The position numbers were made by a program, and so were the translations under genes. From NCBI RefSeq assembly GCF_014282275.1, contig NZ_VFIA01000005.1, positions 1 through 64,000 of the forward strand: DNA of 64,000 nucleotides. The letters run 5' to 3'. Of this stretch, positions 25,363-34,025 are shown piece by piece; the stretch's first letter is position 1, and each line of letters starts with the position of its first letter. The stretch is from Spirosoma utsteinense (GTDB lineage Bacteria > Bacteroidota > Bacteroidia > Cytophagales > Spirosomataceae). The notes under the pieces are model-generated. The model worked only from the letters and a program-made list of their open reading frames with translations, did no database searches and was not told where the DNA came from.

Positions 25363-27114
25363 TTATACCAGCATCCGCATTGGATTTTCCAGCAGTTCTT
25401 TCACCGCCTGCAGGAAAGCGGCCCCGGTAGCACCATCGACGGCACGGTGGTCGCAGGAGAGCGTTACCTTCATGACGTTGGTTGGTTTCACTTCCCCATC
25501 TTCCACTTTCACCGTTTGCTTGATAGCACCTACGGCCAGGATACAGGCATCGGGTGGGTTGATAATAGCCGTGAACTCATCGATACCGAACATACCCAGG
25601 TTCGAGATCGAGAAGGTACTACCCTCCCAATCTTTCGGCTGTAGTTTCTTGTCTTTGGCTTTTCCGGCCAGGTCCTTCACCTCGCCCGAAATCGTCGACA
25701 GTGTTTTCTGATCGGCATTCCGTACTACCGGCACCAGCAAGCCATCTTCGACCGCTACGGCTACGCCAATATTGACATACTTATACTTCCGGATCTTGTC
25801 GCCGAGCCACGACGCATTGACATTCGGATGTTGCTTAAGCGCCAGCGCACAGGCTTTGATCACGAAATCGTTGAATGAAATCTTGACCGGGCTGACACCG
25901 TTTACCGTTCCGCGCAGTTCCATAGCCTTATCCATGTTGATTTCCATGGTCAGGTAGAAATGCGGAGCCGAGAACATGCTCTCGCCTAACCGGCGGGCAA
26001 TGGTTTTACGCATCTGGCTCACCGGAATGTCCTCGAAATCGCCGGCAGCTACCGGAGCAGGCGACGGAGCGGGGGCAGCAGGGGCGGGTTTGTCAGCGGG
26101 TGCCGGAGCAGCAGGCTGGGCTGCGGGTTGCGCAGGTTTTGCCTGAGGTGCCGCCGTACCCGGAACGAACGACTCCACGTCGCTCTTCACAATGCGTCCT
26201 TCGGGACCGGTACCCTGCACCTGAGCCAGATTGATACCTTTCTCTTCGGCAATGCGTTTGGCCAGGGGCGATGCTTTCACCCGTCCGTTCGATTCGGCAT
26301 TATCGCCTTCGCCACCACCATACGATAAATCCGTTGCTGCGTTGGCAGGAACATCGGCTTCGGGGTTTTGTTCGGCAGTGCTGTTACCGCTATCAGTCGA
26401 AGCAGCCGGTGCAGCCGTAGAACCACTACCATCGACGAGTACCTTGAAGTTGGCACCTTTTTCGCCCACAACGGCAATGATCTCATCGACAGCAACGACG
26501 GAGCCTTCTTTGACACCGATGTACAGCAACGTACCTTCCTCGTACGCTTCGAGGTCCATAGTCGCCTTGTCGGTTTCGACCTCGGCCAGTACATCGCCCG
26601 CTTTTACCGTATCACCTTCTTTTTTGTGCCAAGTAACCAGCGTACCCTCGGTCATGGTATCGCTCATCTTCGGCATCCGAATGACTGACGCATTGACGTT
26701 TTCGGCCGGAGCGGCCGAAATTGCTTTCTGGTCGGGCAGATTCGTTGCCACCTCGGCTTTGTTCGCATCGCCACTCGGAGCGGGTGCGTCGGCTGGGGCT
26801 GGCTTCGGCGTTTCGGCAGCCGGGGCTTCCTGACTACCGCCACTCGACCCATTCAGCAGCGCTTTATAATCTTCACCATCGGCACCAATGATAGCCAAAA
26901 CGCCATCGACGGGTACCGACGAGCCTTTCTCAACGCCGATATAGAGCAATGTACCTTCCTCGTACGCTTCAAGGTCCATAGTCGCCTTGTCGGTTTCGAC
27001 CTCGGCCAGTACGTCGCCGGACTTTACTTTGTCGCCCACTTTCTTGTGCCACTCCGCAATGACCCCTTCGGTCATGGTGTCGCTCATCTTGGGCATTCGA
27101 ATCAATTCTGCCAT
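25363..27114 (-). CDS. pdhC: Dihydrolipoamide acetyltransferase, pyruvate dehydrogenase E2
   Basis: A 583-residue E2 core protein. It has two lipoyl domains (about 1-80 and 145-225), each with the lipoylated lysine in VETDKATMDLEAYEEG. Ala/Pro-rich linkers separate these from a peripheral subunit-binding domain (about 285-320, KASPLAKRIAEEKGINL). The C-terminal catalytic acyltransferase domain (about 355-583) has the active-site SCDHRAVDGATGAAFL. The two-lipoyl architecture and MPKMSDTMTEG start are those of pyruvate-specific E2 in Bacteroidota. E1 and E3 genes are not adjacent. Almost identical DNA encodes the two lipoyl motifs (around 26521 and 26941), a potential recombination site. Confidence 0.93.
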   Translation of the reverse strand: MAELIRMPKMSDTMTEGVIAEWHKKVGDKVKSGDVLAEVETDKATMDLEAYEEGTLLYIGVEKGSSVPVDGVLAIIGADGEDYKALLNGSSGGSQEAPAAETPKPAPADAPAPSGDANKAEVATNLPDQKAISAAPAENVNASVIRMPKMSDTMTEGTLVTWHKKEGDTVKAGDVLAEVETDKATMDLEAYEEGTLLYIGVKEGSVVAVDEIIAVVGEKGANFKVLVDGSGSTAAPAASTDSGNSTAEQNPEADVPANAATDLSYGGGEGDNAESNGRVKASPLAKRIAEEKGINLAQVQGTGPEGRIVKSDVESFVPGTAAPQAKPAQPAAQPAAPAPADKPAPAAPAPSPAPVAAGDFEDIPVSQMRKTIARRLGESMFSAPHFYLTMEINMDKAMELRGTVNGVSPVKISFNDFVIKACALALKQHPNVNASWLGDKIRKYKYVNIGVAVAVEDGLLVPVVRNADQKTLSTISGEVKDLAGKAKDKKLQPKDWEGSTFSISNLGMFGIDEFTAIINPPDACILAVGAIKQTVKVEDGEVKPTNVMKVTLSCDHRAVDGATGAAFLQAVKELLENPMRMLV

Positions 27115-27254
27115 ATCCAGCTATATGTGTATCGAGTTATACAAAGAGACAGGTTTAAAACCATTTGTTGCTGGATGATATCGTCCATAGCCAACAACTG
27201 CCGGAGAACCGGCCCAAAATTAGCGCAAAGCCATCAAGGTTGTATCTTTTCAAG

Positions 27255-27405
27255 GCAGGAAAAAGGAGCTTAAGGGAGTAAAGGGAGGAGGGAGGAAAGG
27301 GAGGAGGGATGAAGGGGAGCTGACGCCAGCCTTTTCGACCACCTCATTCCTCCATTCAACTTCCTCCCCTTACTCCTTTCCTCCTTCCTCCCTCCTCCTC
27401 CCCTT
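27255..27405. repeat. Polypurine-core-polypyrimidine element, copy d
   Basis: It lies between the E2 start and the RlmI-like stop, ending exactly at that stop codon. A purine arm of about 65 bases is followed by the core GCTGACGCCAGC (27319-27330), in the opposite orientation to copies b and c. A non-repetitive stretch (CTTTTCGACCACCTCATT) follows, then a pyrimidine arm of CTCCTTCCTCC units. It is less regular than copy c, as if older. Confidence 0.82.
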
Positions 27406-28623
27406 TTATTCCACCCACAACACCAGCCCTTTCAGATAACCGCCTTCGGGGTGGAACAGACTGACGGGGTGATCGGCTGGCTGGCTGAGGTGGTGCAGCA
27501 CCCGCACCTGGCGGCCCGCTTCGATGGCAGCTGCGACGATGGTGTTGTAGAACAACTCCCGGTCTACCACCTGCGAGCACGAGAACGTGAACAGGATGCC
27601 GCCACTGGCTACCCGGCGCAGACCCTCGGCGTTCAGTCGCTTGTAGCCCTGTACGGCCCGGTGCCGCGCCGACAAGCTTTTGGCATAGGCAGGGGGGTCG
27701 AGCACGACGACATCATACTGGTGATCGTGTTTTTTCAGAAACGCCATCACGTCGTCAGTGTAGGCTTCGTGACGCCCGGCCAGTATCTCATCGCTGAAAT
27801 TGGCCGCTACGTTGCGGTTGGTCAGGTCGATGGCTTTCTGCGACGAATCGACGGAATGGACCAGACTGGCTCCTGCCTGTAAGGCATACACCGAAAATCC
27901 ACCCGAATAACAGAACGCATTCAGTACTCGTTTGTCGTGAGCGTACTTGGCCAACAGGTCGCGGTTATCACGCTGGTCGAGGAAAAAGCCCGTTTTCTGA
28001 CCCGTAATCCAGTCGATCATGAAGGTATGTCCGTTTTCCTGAGCCGCATGGGGCACGGGGGTCCGGCCAAACAGGTAACCGTTTGTGACGGTGTTGCCGT
28101 ATTCGTCGGGTAATGTTTCTGCGCTCTTGTCGTATACAGCCGTAAGTTGATCGCCGAATACGTTTTTGAGCGCTTCGGTGATGAGTTCCCGCTCGCGGTG
28201 CATGCCGATCGAGTGCGCCTGCAACACTGCTACGCCGTTATACATGTCGATGATCAGACCGGTGCAGCCGTCTCCTTCGCCATGCACGAGCCGGTAGCAG
28301 TTCGTAGCATCGGTGGCCGGGTTGGTAGCAATAATGGCTTTCCGAAGCGTGTAGATCTGTTTCAGTTTGTGGGTCCAGTACGTTACGTCGGGCGTTACCG
28401 GGCCACCCGCCGTAGCGTTGAACGAAAAGAGCCGTACGGCAATACTGCCATCGTGGTAGTGCCCCGTAGCGAGGTACTTGCTTTTGTTATCGAACACTTC
28501 GACTACATCACCATCGTTCAGATCACCTTCGTAACGGCTAATAGCCCGCGAGAAAACCCAGGGGTGAAACCGCCGGACAGCTTCGTCACGCCCGGTTTGC
28601 AGATATATTTTGGAAAATGTCAT
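27406..28623 (-). CDS. rlmI: Class I SAM-dependent rRNA (cytosine-5) methyltransferase, RlmI-like
   Basis: A 405-residue protein with an N-terminal PUA-like domain (about 1-75, beginning KIYLQTGRDEAVRRFHPWVF), a middle domain with GEGDGCTGLIIDMYNG, and a Rossmann methyltransferase domain (about 190-400). The Rossmann domain shows KTGFFLDQRDNR, VLNAFCYSGGFSVYALQAGA and the catalytic-site DVVVLDPPAYAKS, with the cysteine in FTFSCSQVV. E. coli RlmI methylates C1962 of 23S rRNA; the same target is assumed. The start at 28623 is chosen because upstream codons overlap a -7 promoter element. Confidence 0.88.
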   Translation of the reverse strand: MTFSKIYLQTGRDEAVRRFHPWVFSRAISRYEGDLNDGDVVEVFDNKSKYLATGHYHDGSIAVRLFSFNATAGGPVTPDVTYWTHKLKQIYTLRKAIIATNPATDATNCYRLVHGEGDGCTGLIIDMYNGVAVLQAHSIGMHRERELITEALKNVFGDQLTAVYDKSAETLPDEYGNTVTNGYLFGRTPVPHAAQENGHTFMIDWITGQKTGFFLDQRDNRDLLAKYAHDKRVLNAFCYSGGFSVYALQAGASLVHSVDSSQKAIDLTNRNVAANFSDEILAGRHEAYTDDVMAFLKKHDHQYDVVVLDPPAYAKSLSARHRAVQGYKRLNAEGLRRVASGGILFTFSCSQVVDRELFYNTIVAAAIEAGRQVRVLHHLSQPADHPVSLFHPEGGYLKGLVLWVE

Positions 28624-28642
28624 TCGTATCAAGGAAAGAGGG

Positions 28643-28650
28643 CAAAGATA
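28643..28650 (-). promoter_or_regulatory. Candidate -7 element for the RlmI-like gene
   Basis: Reads TATCTTTG on the minus strand, a full match to TAnnTTTG, 20 bases upstream of the chosen ATG. No TTG box at the ideal distance is seen. Its position argues against the longer 421-codon frame. Confidence 0.4.
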
Positions 28651-28683
28651 CGGTTTATCGGCCGGAAACATTTTTTGCTCTCG

Positions 28684-28713
28684 TTGCGTAGAACCACCCC
28701 ACCTTTACGTTTT
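28684..28713 (+). promoter_or_regulatory. Candidate promoter for the Tat-exported isomerase-like gene
   Basis: TTG (28684-28686), 19 bases, then TACGTTTT (28706-28713), one base off TAnnTTTG, 37 bases upstream of the ATG at 28750. Confidence 0.4.
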
Positions 28714-28749
28714 AGTTACGAAAACCTTTTTCACTTACTTACCTTAGTT

Positions 28750-29601
28750 ATGCAACGACGCAGTTTTTTAAAGCAATCAGGTCTGTTAACAGCGGGTGCC
28801 CTTTCGCTCAGCCAGCTCGACGTGTTTGCCGGTGCCCCTCAAAAAGCCATCAATCCGTTCGGCGTTCAGCTGTATAGCACGCGCGATATCCTGCCTAAAG
28901 ATCCGAAAGGAGTGATGACTCAGTTGGCTCAGATGGGCTACAAACAGTTTGAAAGTTATAGTGGCCCCCAGGGTTTTCTATGGGGAATGGAGCCTAAAGA
29001 AATAAAGTCGTTTCTGGACGATATGGGCGTGAAGATGATCAGCACCCACTTCGACATAAACAAAGATCTGGACAAGAGCATCGACATGGCTAACGGCGCA
29101 GGATTGAGCTACCTGCTGTGCCCCTACATTGGCCCTCAGAAAACGTTCGACGACTGGAAGAAAATCGCCGATAAATTCAACAGCGTTGGGGAACAGGTGA
29201 CGAAAGGAGGACTGAAGTTCGGTTACCACAACCACGACTATTCGTTCAAACCCCTTGAGGGTAAAATTCCGCAGGAGTACCTGCTGGCCAACACCGACCC
29301 TAAGAATGTTATGTTCGAACTGGACCTTTGCTGGATCGACGTAGCTGGTCAGGACCCTGTCGCTCACCTGCAGAAGTACGGCAAACGCTACGAACTATGC
29401 CATATCAAAGATTACAAAAAAGAAAACGGCAAGCCTGTACAGAACGATCTGGGTAAAGGCAATGTCGATTTCAAGAAAACACTGCGCACAGCCATGGACA
29501 ACGGCATGAAATACTTCATCGTCGAGCAGGAAGAATACCCGGAATCGGTTATGGGCAGCATGAAGAACGATGCTGAATACATGAAGAAATTAACTGTATA
29601 A
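28750..29601 (+). CDS. Tat-exported sugar phosphate isomerase/epimerase family protein
   Basis: A 283-residue protein of the xylose isomerase-like TIM barrel family. The N-terminus MQRRSFLKQSGLLTAGALSL is a twin-arginine signal, implying folding with metal before export to the periplasm. The barrel (about 40-280) shows FGVQLYSTRDILPKD, GLKFGYHNHDYSF, MFELDLCWIDVAGQDP and CHIKDYKKENGKP, containing the expected Glu/Asp/His metal ligands. Such proteins are abundant in Bacteroidota, and their substrates are mostly unknown. Confidence 0.87.
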   Translation: MQRRSFLKQSGLLTAGALSLSQLDVFAGAPQKAINPFGVQLYSTRDILPKDPKGVMTQLAQMGYKQFESYSGPQGFLWGMEPKEIKSFLDDMGVKMISTHFDINKDLDKSIDMANGAGLSYLLCPYIGPQKTFDDWKKIADKFNSVGEQVTKGGLKFGYHNHDYSFKPLEGKIPQEYLLANTDPKNVMFELDLCWIDVAGQDPVAHLQKYGKRYELCHIKDYKKENGKPVQNDLGKGNVDFKKTLRTAMDNGMKYFIVEQEEYPESVMGSMKNDAEYMKKLTV

Positions 29602-29619
29602 GCCTGCCGTACCTAGTAG

Positions 29620-29652
29620 AAGGGACCGCTTTTGAAGCGGCCCTTTTTTTTG
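29620..29652 (+). terminator. Intrinsic terminator
   Basis: Stem AAGGG/CCCTT plus CCGCTT/AAGCGG with one bulged A and a TTG loop, followed by nine or more T residues. It lies 18 bases after the isomerase-like stop. Confidence 0.85.
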
Positions 29653-29677
29653 TAGCTAATTTTTCTGCTACATGGAC

Positions 29678-30739
29678 TCAATCTTCGCTGCGGACTGAGA
29701 ATAAACGTTTCAGCCAACTCTTTTTCTCCTCAACCTCTTCGTTTTGTTCGCGTTCGTCAAGCGCGTAACGAGCCAGCGCCCGCATGTCTGGCTGACCGGC
29801 ATCGACCCAGCAGGTGTACCAGAAATTACCAACCATCTTCACCGATGCCCGCATTTGACGCTCTACCTGGCCCTTCAGCCGTTCATGGTACTGCCGGGAA
29901 AACTCGACGGCATAGGTTTTGACCGTAATGCCGTTACGTTCTTCAAATCCGAACTTACGGCCATCCCCCACTTCATTGGTAAGGATCTTTTCGAACCGCA
30001 GTACCGAGTCCAGGGCCGCATGGGCATTGAACACAGCCCGCCAGGCCGCACGCTGGGGCGAATAAATGTATTCGGCCTGACCCACCAGAAAATCGTAGTC
30101 GGTACTGAACAGTTCCGGTAACCGCGACTCCCAGAAACCATGAATACCCTGCTGGCTGGTTAATTGCCCGTTGTAGTTACGGGTCGTATGAAGGGGCACG
30201 TTGGCATCTGCAATATAATGCCCCAGATCGGCCGCTACCCGCAGAATCCGTCGAACGTCACGTTGCTTAAACGCTTCTGTCAGTTGGTACTTGGTTAGCT
30301 GAATCTGCCAGGGAACCACGCCGTGCAGCGCCAGCGTGTCTTCACCATACCGGTCTGCCGCATCCTTGTAAAACCGGGGCAACGTAGCCGAAGACGTATC
30401 GGCATAGGCATCGAGGTCGATAAAATGGCGGGGCGCTTCACCCGCTACGGCATACCGACGCTTATCGGGGTTGACCGCATTATCGCTCAGGAAGCCAATG
30501 TGCTTCTTAAAAAACGGGATCATCTCAACGGGTAATGTAAACACCGCCAGCCGATTAATCTGCTGATGTGCATAAAATCCCCAGGTTGGCTGGTTCGATC
30601 CTGGCACCGGAAAGAGGCCAGACGCCTGCTTTTTCACTGGCTCGCTGGCAGGAGTAACTCCATAGGCTATGTAACCACTAAAAAAAAGTTGCAATGAAAC
30701 GAACAACCAAATAAAACCGTTGTACATTTGACACATCAT
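29678..30739 (-). CDS. Zinc-dependent phospholipase C / S1-P1 nuclease-fold protein
   Basis: A 353-residue exported protein. The first ATG (30739) precedes a hydrophobic signal segment, FIWLFVSLQLFFSGYIAYG; another ATG four codons later is equally possible, and the longer TTG start is disfavoured. Likely zinc ligands lie in WGFYAHQQINRLAVF, HFIDLDAYAD, ADLGHYIADANVPLHTTRN and GIHGFWESRLPELF, matching the alpha-helical zinc phospholipase C/S1-P1 nuclease fold. The C-terminal 25 residues are charged. Whether it cleaves lipids or nucleic acids cannot be told from sequence. Confidence 0.78.
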   Translation of the reverse strand: MMCQMYNGFIWLFVSLQLFFSGYIAYGVTPASEPVKKQASGLFPVPGSNQPTWGFYAHQQINRLAVFTLPVEMIPFFKKHIGFLSDNAVNPDKRRYAVAGEAPRHFIDLDAYADTSSATLPRFYKDAADRYGEDTLALHGVVPWQIQLTKYQLTEAFKQRDVRRILRVAADLGHYIADANVPLHTTRNYNGQLTSQQGIHGFWESRLPELFSTDYDFLVGQAEYIYSPQRAAWRAVFNAHAALDSVLRFEKILTNEVGDGRKFGFEERNGITVKTYAVEFSRQYHERLKGQVERQMRASVKMVGNFWYTCWVDAGQPDMRALARYALDEREQNEEVEEKKSWLKRLFSVRSED

Positions 30740-30829
30740 GGTACTATTCAAGTAAATAGTTTAACTATTGAACTAAACTACCATGCAAATCGAAATATAA
30801 TTCTGAATAAATACTAAAAGACAAACAAC

Positions 30830-31228
30830 ATGAATGCCAAGTCAAGAGGTTACACGCTGATTATAGTGCTAATGTGTGCATTTGCTTTAACAATCTATGG
30901 TGCTTACTCACCTGCCAGAAAAGCTCAGAAACAGCAAATTGTGTGCATAAAATTCAAAAAAGGGGTTGAAAGCACAGCTGTTGAACAGCATATGAATGGT
31001 TTTGCGAGCTTAAAGCACGAAATTCCACAGATAGTCGGTTACACGTCCGGCAAGACCATCCGACCTAATCAGGCTGTTGCAGAGTACGATGTGGTGCATT
31101 ATCTAACGTTCCAGAGTGAAAATGACATTCACCTGTTCGAGAAAAGCGCAGCCTACAAAGAATTCATTGCGCAGAACGAAGGCGTTTGGCAAAAAACGTT
31201 AACTGTCAATGCCGATATTCGTCCATAA
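30830..31228 (+). CDS. Dabb (stress-responsive A/B barrel) domain protein
   Basis: A 132-residue protein with an N-terminal hydrophobic anchor or signal (about 8-27) followed by a single Dabb ferredoxin-like domain: IVCIKFKKGVESTAVEQHMN, YTSGKTIRPNQ, EYDVVHYLTFQSENDIHLFE and YKEFIAQ. Dabb domains form dimeric alpha-beta barrels. Related proteins are stress-induced or degrade small aromatics, but the role is unknown here. It is AT-richer than its neighbours. Confidence 0.75.
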   Translation: MNAKSRGYTLIIVLMCAFALTIYGAYSPARKAQKQQIVCIKFKKGVESTAVEQHMNGFASLKHEIPQIVGYTSGKTIRPNQAVAEYDVVHYLTFQSENDIHLFEKSAAYKEFIAQNEGVWQKTLTVNADIRP

Positions 31229-31262
31229 GGTACTGTACAGGTAAGAAATTCCACTGGAATCA

Positions 31263-31293
31263 TTGGTAATTTCAACGGAATTTCTTACTTTTG
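31263..31293 (+). promoter_or_regulatory. rpsT promoter
   Basis: TTG (31263-31265), 20 bases, then TACTTTTG (31286-31293): a full match to the Bacteroidota consensus, 39 bases before the rpsT ATG. Confidence 0.7.
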
Positions 31294-31332
31294 CGCCTTC
31301 ATATCGAGACAACGATTTCCGATTATATACCG

Positions 31333-31599
31333 ATGGCAAACCATAAATCAGCAAAAAAAGCAATCCGGTCGAGCGCCAAGAAGCGCCTGTTGAACCGTTA
31401 CCAGCACGTAACGACCCGAAACATGGTAAAAAAACTGCGCACCACCACCGACCATGCAATGGCCGTTGAACTGTTCAAGACCGTAGCATCGGCGCTGGAC
31501 AAACTCGCCAAGCGTAACATCATTCACAAGAACAAAGCATCGAACAACAAGTCGAAACTGGCTCGTTTGGTAAATGGCCTGAAGCCTGCCGCTGCTTAG
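31333..31599 (+). CDS. rpsT: 30S ribosomal protein S20
   Basis: An 88-residue, strongly basic protein, MANHKSAKKAIRSSAKKRL..., matching bS20, which binds 16S rRNA early in 30S assembly. The start at 31333 gives the conserved MANHKSA N-terminus and removes 14 unrelated upstream codons. It has its own promoter (31263-31293) and terminator (31622-31653), so it is a single-gene unit as in many bacteria. Confidence 0.96.
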   Translation: MANHKSAKKAIRSSAKKRLLNRYQHVTTRNMVKKLRTTTDHAMAVELFKTVASALDKLAKRNIIHKNKASNNKSKLARLVNGLKPAAA

Positions 31600-31621
31600 T
31601 TTCTGATACATAAGCCCTACT

Positions 31622-31653
31622 AAACCTTGCCTTTTATAGGGTGAGGTTTTTTT
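31622..31653 (+). terminator. rpsT terminator
   Basis: AAACCTTGCC pairs with GGTGAGGTTT (with G-U pairs in RNA) around a loop of about 8 bases, followed by a T run, 22 bases past the rpsT stop. Confidence 0.7.
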
Positions 31654-31714
31654 ATGGGGTAAAATGTTGAATATTGGCGATTTACCAGTCAACAGTCAAC
31701 ATTTCCCCACCGTC

Positions 31715-32410
31715 ATGACCTACGAAACGTCCGGAACCATTCAAAGCTGGGCCGAAGAGGACCGCCCCCGCGAAAAACTTATGCTTAAGGGCAAAGCTGC
31801 CCTGTCAGAAGCGGAGCTGATTGCCATCCTGATCAACTCAGGCACTGTCGATCTAACGGCCGTCGATGTAGCCAAAATCATTCTGAAAAGCGTCAATAAC
31901 AACCTGAACGACCTGGCCCGGCTAAGTATCAAAGACCTGTCGAAGTTCCGGGGCATCGGCGAAGCCAAAGCCATTAGTATCATTGCCGCGCTGGAACTGG
32001 GCCGTCGACGTAAAGAGCAGGACCGGCCACAACGGGCACGGGTCACCTGTTCGCGTGATGCTTACAACGAAATGATTCCGCATCTGATCGATAAGCCGCA
32101 TGAAGAATTCTGGATTTTGCTGATGAACCGCGCCAACGAAATTCTACGGCCGGTACAGATCAGTGCCGGGGGCGTATCAGGTACCGTCGCCGACCCAAAA
32201 ATCATTTTCAAACAAGCCATCGAATATCTGGCATCGTCAATGATCCTGATGCACAACCATCCATCGGGCAACCTGACTCCGTCACAAGCCGACAAAGACC
32301 TGACCCGCAAACTCAAAGATGCCGGTCGCCTGCTGGATATCCCCGTTCTGGACCACCTGATCTTCACCGATAAAGCGTACTACAGCTTTGCCGATGAAGG
32401 TATTCTTTGA
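31715..32410 (+). CDS. radC: RadC family JAB1/MPN metalloprotein
   Basis: A 231-residue protein. An N-terminal helix-hairpin-helix-like region (LSIKDLSKFRGIGEAKAISI, about 65-95) is followed by a JAMM/MPN metal-binding domain with ILMHNHPSGNLTPSQADKDL (HxH..D) and DHLIFTDKAYYSFADEG. The length and start (MTYETSGTIQSW) match chromosomal RadC. It was once named a DNA repair protein, but a repair role is not established. Confidence 0.93.
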   Translation: MTYETSGTIQSWAEEDRPREKLMLKGKAALSEAELIAILINSGTVDLTAVDVAKIILKSVNNNLNDLARLSIKDLSKFRGIGEAKAISIIAALELGRRRKEQDRPQRARVTCSRDAYNEMIPHLIDKPHEEFWILLMNRANEILRPVQISAGGVSGTVADPKIIFKQAIEYLASSMILMHNHPSGNLTPSQADKDLTRKLKDAGRLLDIPVLDHLIFTDKAYYSFADEGIL

Positions 32411-32457
32411 GTCGTATGAGCGGGCTGGCGTTTCAGAACCCGATACCACACCCTGCA

Positions 32458-33042
32458 CTAGCCCAATTGTAGCCCCTTCATCAGTTCGGCCCGGCTTACT
32501 TCGCGCACCGCACCGGGCTCCATACCCTCGGCGGTGAAGCCCTCGATAGCCCAGCGCACCAGCCGGAGTGTGGGAAAACCGACAGCGGCCGTCATTTTAC
32601 GGACCTGCCGATTTTTACCTTCGTGCAGCGCAATCGACAGCCAGGAGGTTGGAATACTGGCCCGGTACCGGATGGGTGGATTGCGGGCGGGCACCGCAGG
32701 CTCGGGTACCAGTGGTCGGGCTAGGGCCGGTAACGAATGGTACGGCTTTCCGTCGACCGTGATCGTAACACCCTGGGCCAGTTTTTGACAAGCGTCGTCG
32801 GTCAAGGCTCCTTCGACCTGCACGTAATAGGTCCGGTTATGGCGAAACCTGGGGTTCAGCAAGCGGTGGTTCAGCTGCTTATCGTTCGTCAGCAACAGCA
32901 GTCCTTCACTGTCGGCATCGAGTCGCCCCACCGGATACACATCGCCGGGGAAATCGAACTCCAGATCCGCCAGCGTGGGTTTATCACCCTCCCTCGAAAA
33001 CTGGGAAAGCATCAGGTAGGGTTTGTAGAGGAGGAAATACAT
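32458..33042 (-). CDS. rluE: 23S rRNA pseudouridine synthase, RluE/RsuA family
   Basis: A 194-residue enzyme. It lacks the N-terminal S4 domain, as RluE does, and begins directly with MYFLLYKPYLMLSQFSREGD. The catalytic motif is YPVGRLDADSEGLLLLTND with the active-site aspartate in RLD. The ending ALHEGKNRQVRKMTAAVGFPTLRLVR is typical. The ATG at 33042 is preferred to a GTG four codons upstream that overlaps the end of the exodeoxyribonuclease gene; with the ATG start the two genes are four bases apart. E. coli RluE modifies U2457 of 23S rRNA. Confidence 0.9.
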   Translation of the reverse strand: MYFLLYKPYLMLSQFSREGDKPTLADLEFDFPGDVYPVGRLDADSEGLLLLTNDKQLNHRLLNPRFRHNRTYYVQVEGALTDDACQKLAQGVTITVDGKPYHSLPALARPLVPEPAVPARNPPIRYRASIPTSWLSIALHEGKNRQVRKMTAAVGFPTLRLVRWAIEGFTAEGMEPGAVREVSRAELMKGLQLG

Positions 33043-33046
33043 GGTT

Positions 33047-33811
33047 TCAATCACTCAATGCTAATAGTACTGGACAATGGTCGGCGTGAACGGCGTCGGG
33101 TAGCATCTGGCAGTCGACGATACGGTCGCGCAGGGTATCTGTGACCGACGCATAGTCGATGCGCCAGCCTTTGTTGCTGGTTCGGGCACCGGCGCGGTAG
33201 CTCCACCAACTGTAAGCGACATCGCTGGGGTGCTTATGTCGGAAACTATCGATCATACCGCTGGCAAGCCAGCGATCCATCCAGGCCCGTTCGTCGGGCA
33301 GGAAACCGGTGGTGTTTTTGTTCCGGACAGGATCGTGGATGTCGATGGCGTTGTGGGCAATGTTATAATCACCAACAACGATCACGTTCGGGCGGGTTTG
33401 TCGGAGGGTCTGTACGTAATCGTAGAAATCCCGCAGAAACTCCATCTTCACGCCCTGCCGCACCTCCCCCGTTGTACCAGACGGAAAATAACAGTTGAGC
33501 AGGGTTAAATCGCCAAAGTCGGTACGTAAAATCCTGCCTTCACAGTCGTATACCGCCAACCCACAGCCCAGCACAACATGGGTTGGCGCAATACGTGAGA
33601 ATGTTGCAACGCCAGAATACCCTTTCTTTTCGGCTGCATGCCAGTGATAGGTGTACCCTAACTCCTCAAACGGCTTCAGGTCCACCACGTCATGGGTGGC
33701 TTTGACCTCCTGAAAGCACAGAATATCAAAGTCGTTTTGGGCAAGCCAGTCGGCCAGACCGTTGCGGAGAGCCGCCCGGATGCCGTTGATGTTGTATGAA
33801 ATGAGTTGCAT
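33047..33811 (-). CDS. xth: Exodeoxyribonuclease III / AP endonuclease
   Basis: A 254-residue EEP-fold nuclease of base excision repair. Conserved sites are ISYNINGIRAA, DILCFQEVKA (metal-binding Glu), GVATFSRI, VIVVGDYNIAH (Asp/Asn), WWSYR and the catalytic His in VHADHCPVLL. The length is normal for ExoA/Xth. It is followed immediately by the rluE-like gene and probably co-transcribed with it. Repeat copy e lies directly upstream of the ATG. Confidence 0.94.
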   Translation of the reverse strand: MQLISYNINGIRAALRNGLADWLAQNDFDILCFQEVKATHDVVDLKPFEELGYTYHWHAAEKKGYSGVATFSRIAPTHVVLGCGLAVYDCEGRILRTDFGDLTLLNCYFPSGTTGEVRQGVKMEFLRDFYDYVQTLRQTRPNVIVVGDYNIAHNAIDIHDPVRNKNTTGFLPDERAWMDRWLASGMIDSFRHKHPSDVAYSWWSYRAGARTSNKGWRIDYASVTDTLRDRIVDCQMLPDAVHADHCPVLLALSD

Positions 33812-33814
33812 TTA

Positions 33815-34018
33815 AAAGGAGGAAAGGGAGGAAAGGGAGGAAGGAGGGAAGGAGGAAAGGAGGAAAGGAGGAAAGGAGGAAAGGAGGAAGGGAGGAAGGG
33901 AGGAAAGGAGGAAAGAAAGGAAAGAAAGGGAAATGGCAAACATTTGCGCCAGCTCCTTTCCTCCTTCCTCCCTTTCCTCCTTCCTCCCTTTCCTCCCTCC
34001 TCCCTTTCCTCCTACAAT
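33815..34018. repeat. Polypurine-core-polypyrimidine element, copy e
   Basis: This fills the gap between the xth start and the MFS transporter stop. The purine arm (about 33815-33930) contains four consecutive AAAGGAGG units plus others. The core, with CGCCAGC near 33947-33953, keeps only half of the core seen in copies b-d. The pyrimidine arm is about 65 bases of CCTCCTTCCTCCC units. Confidence 0.86.
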
Positions 34019-34025
34019 ATCCTCC

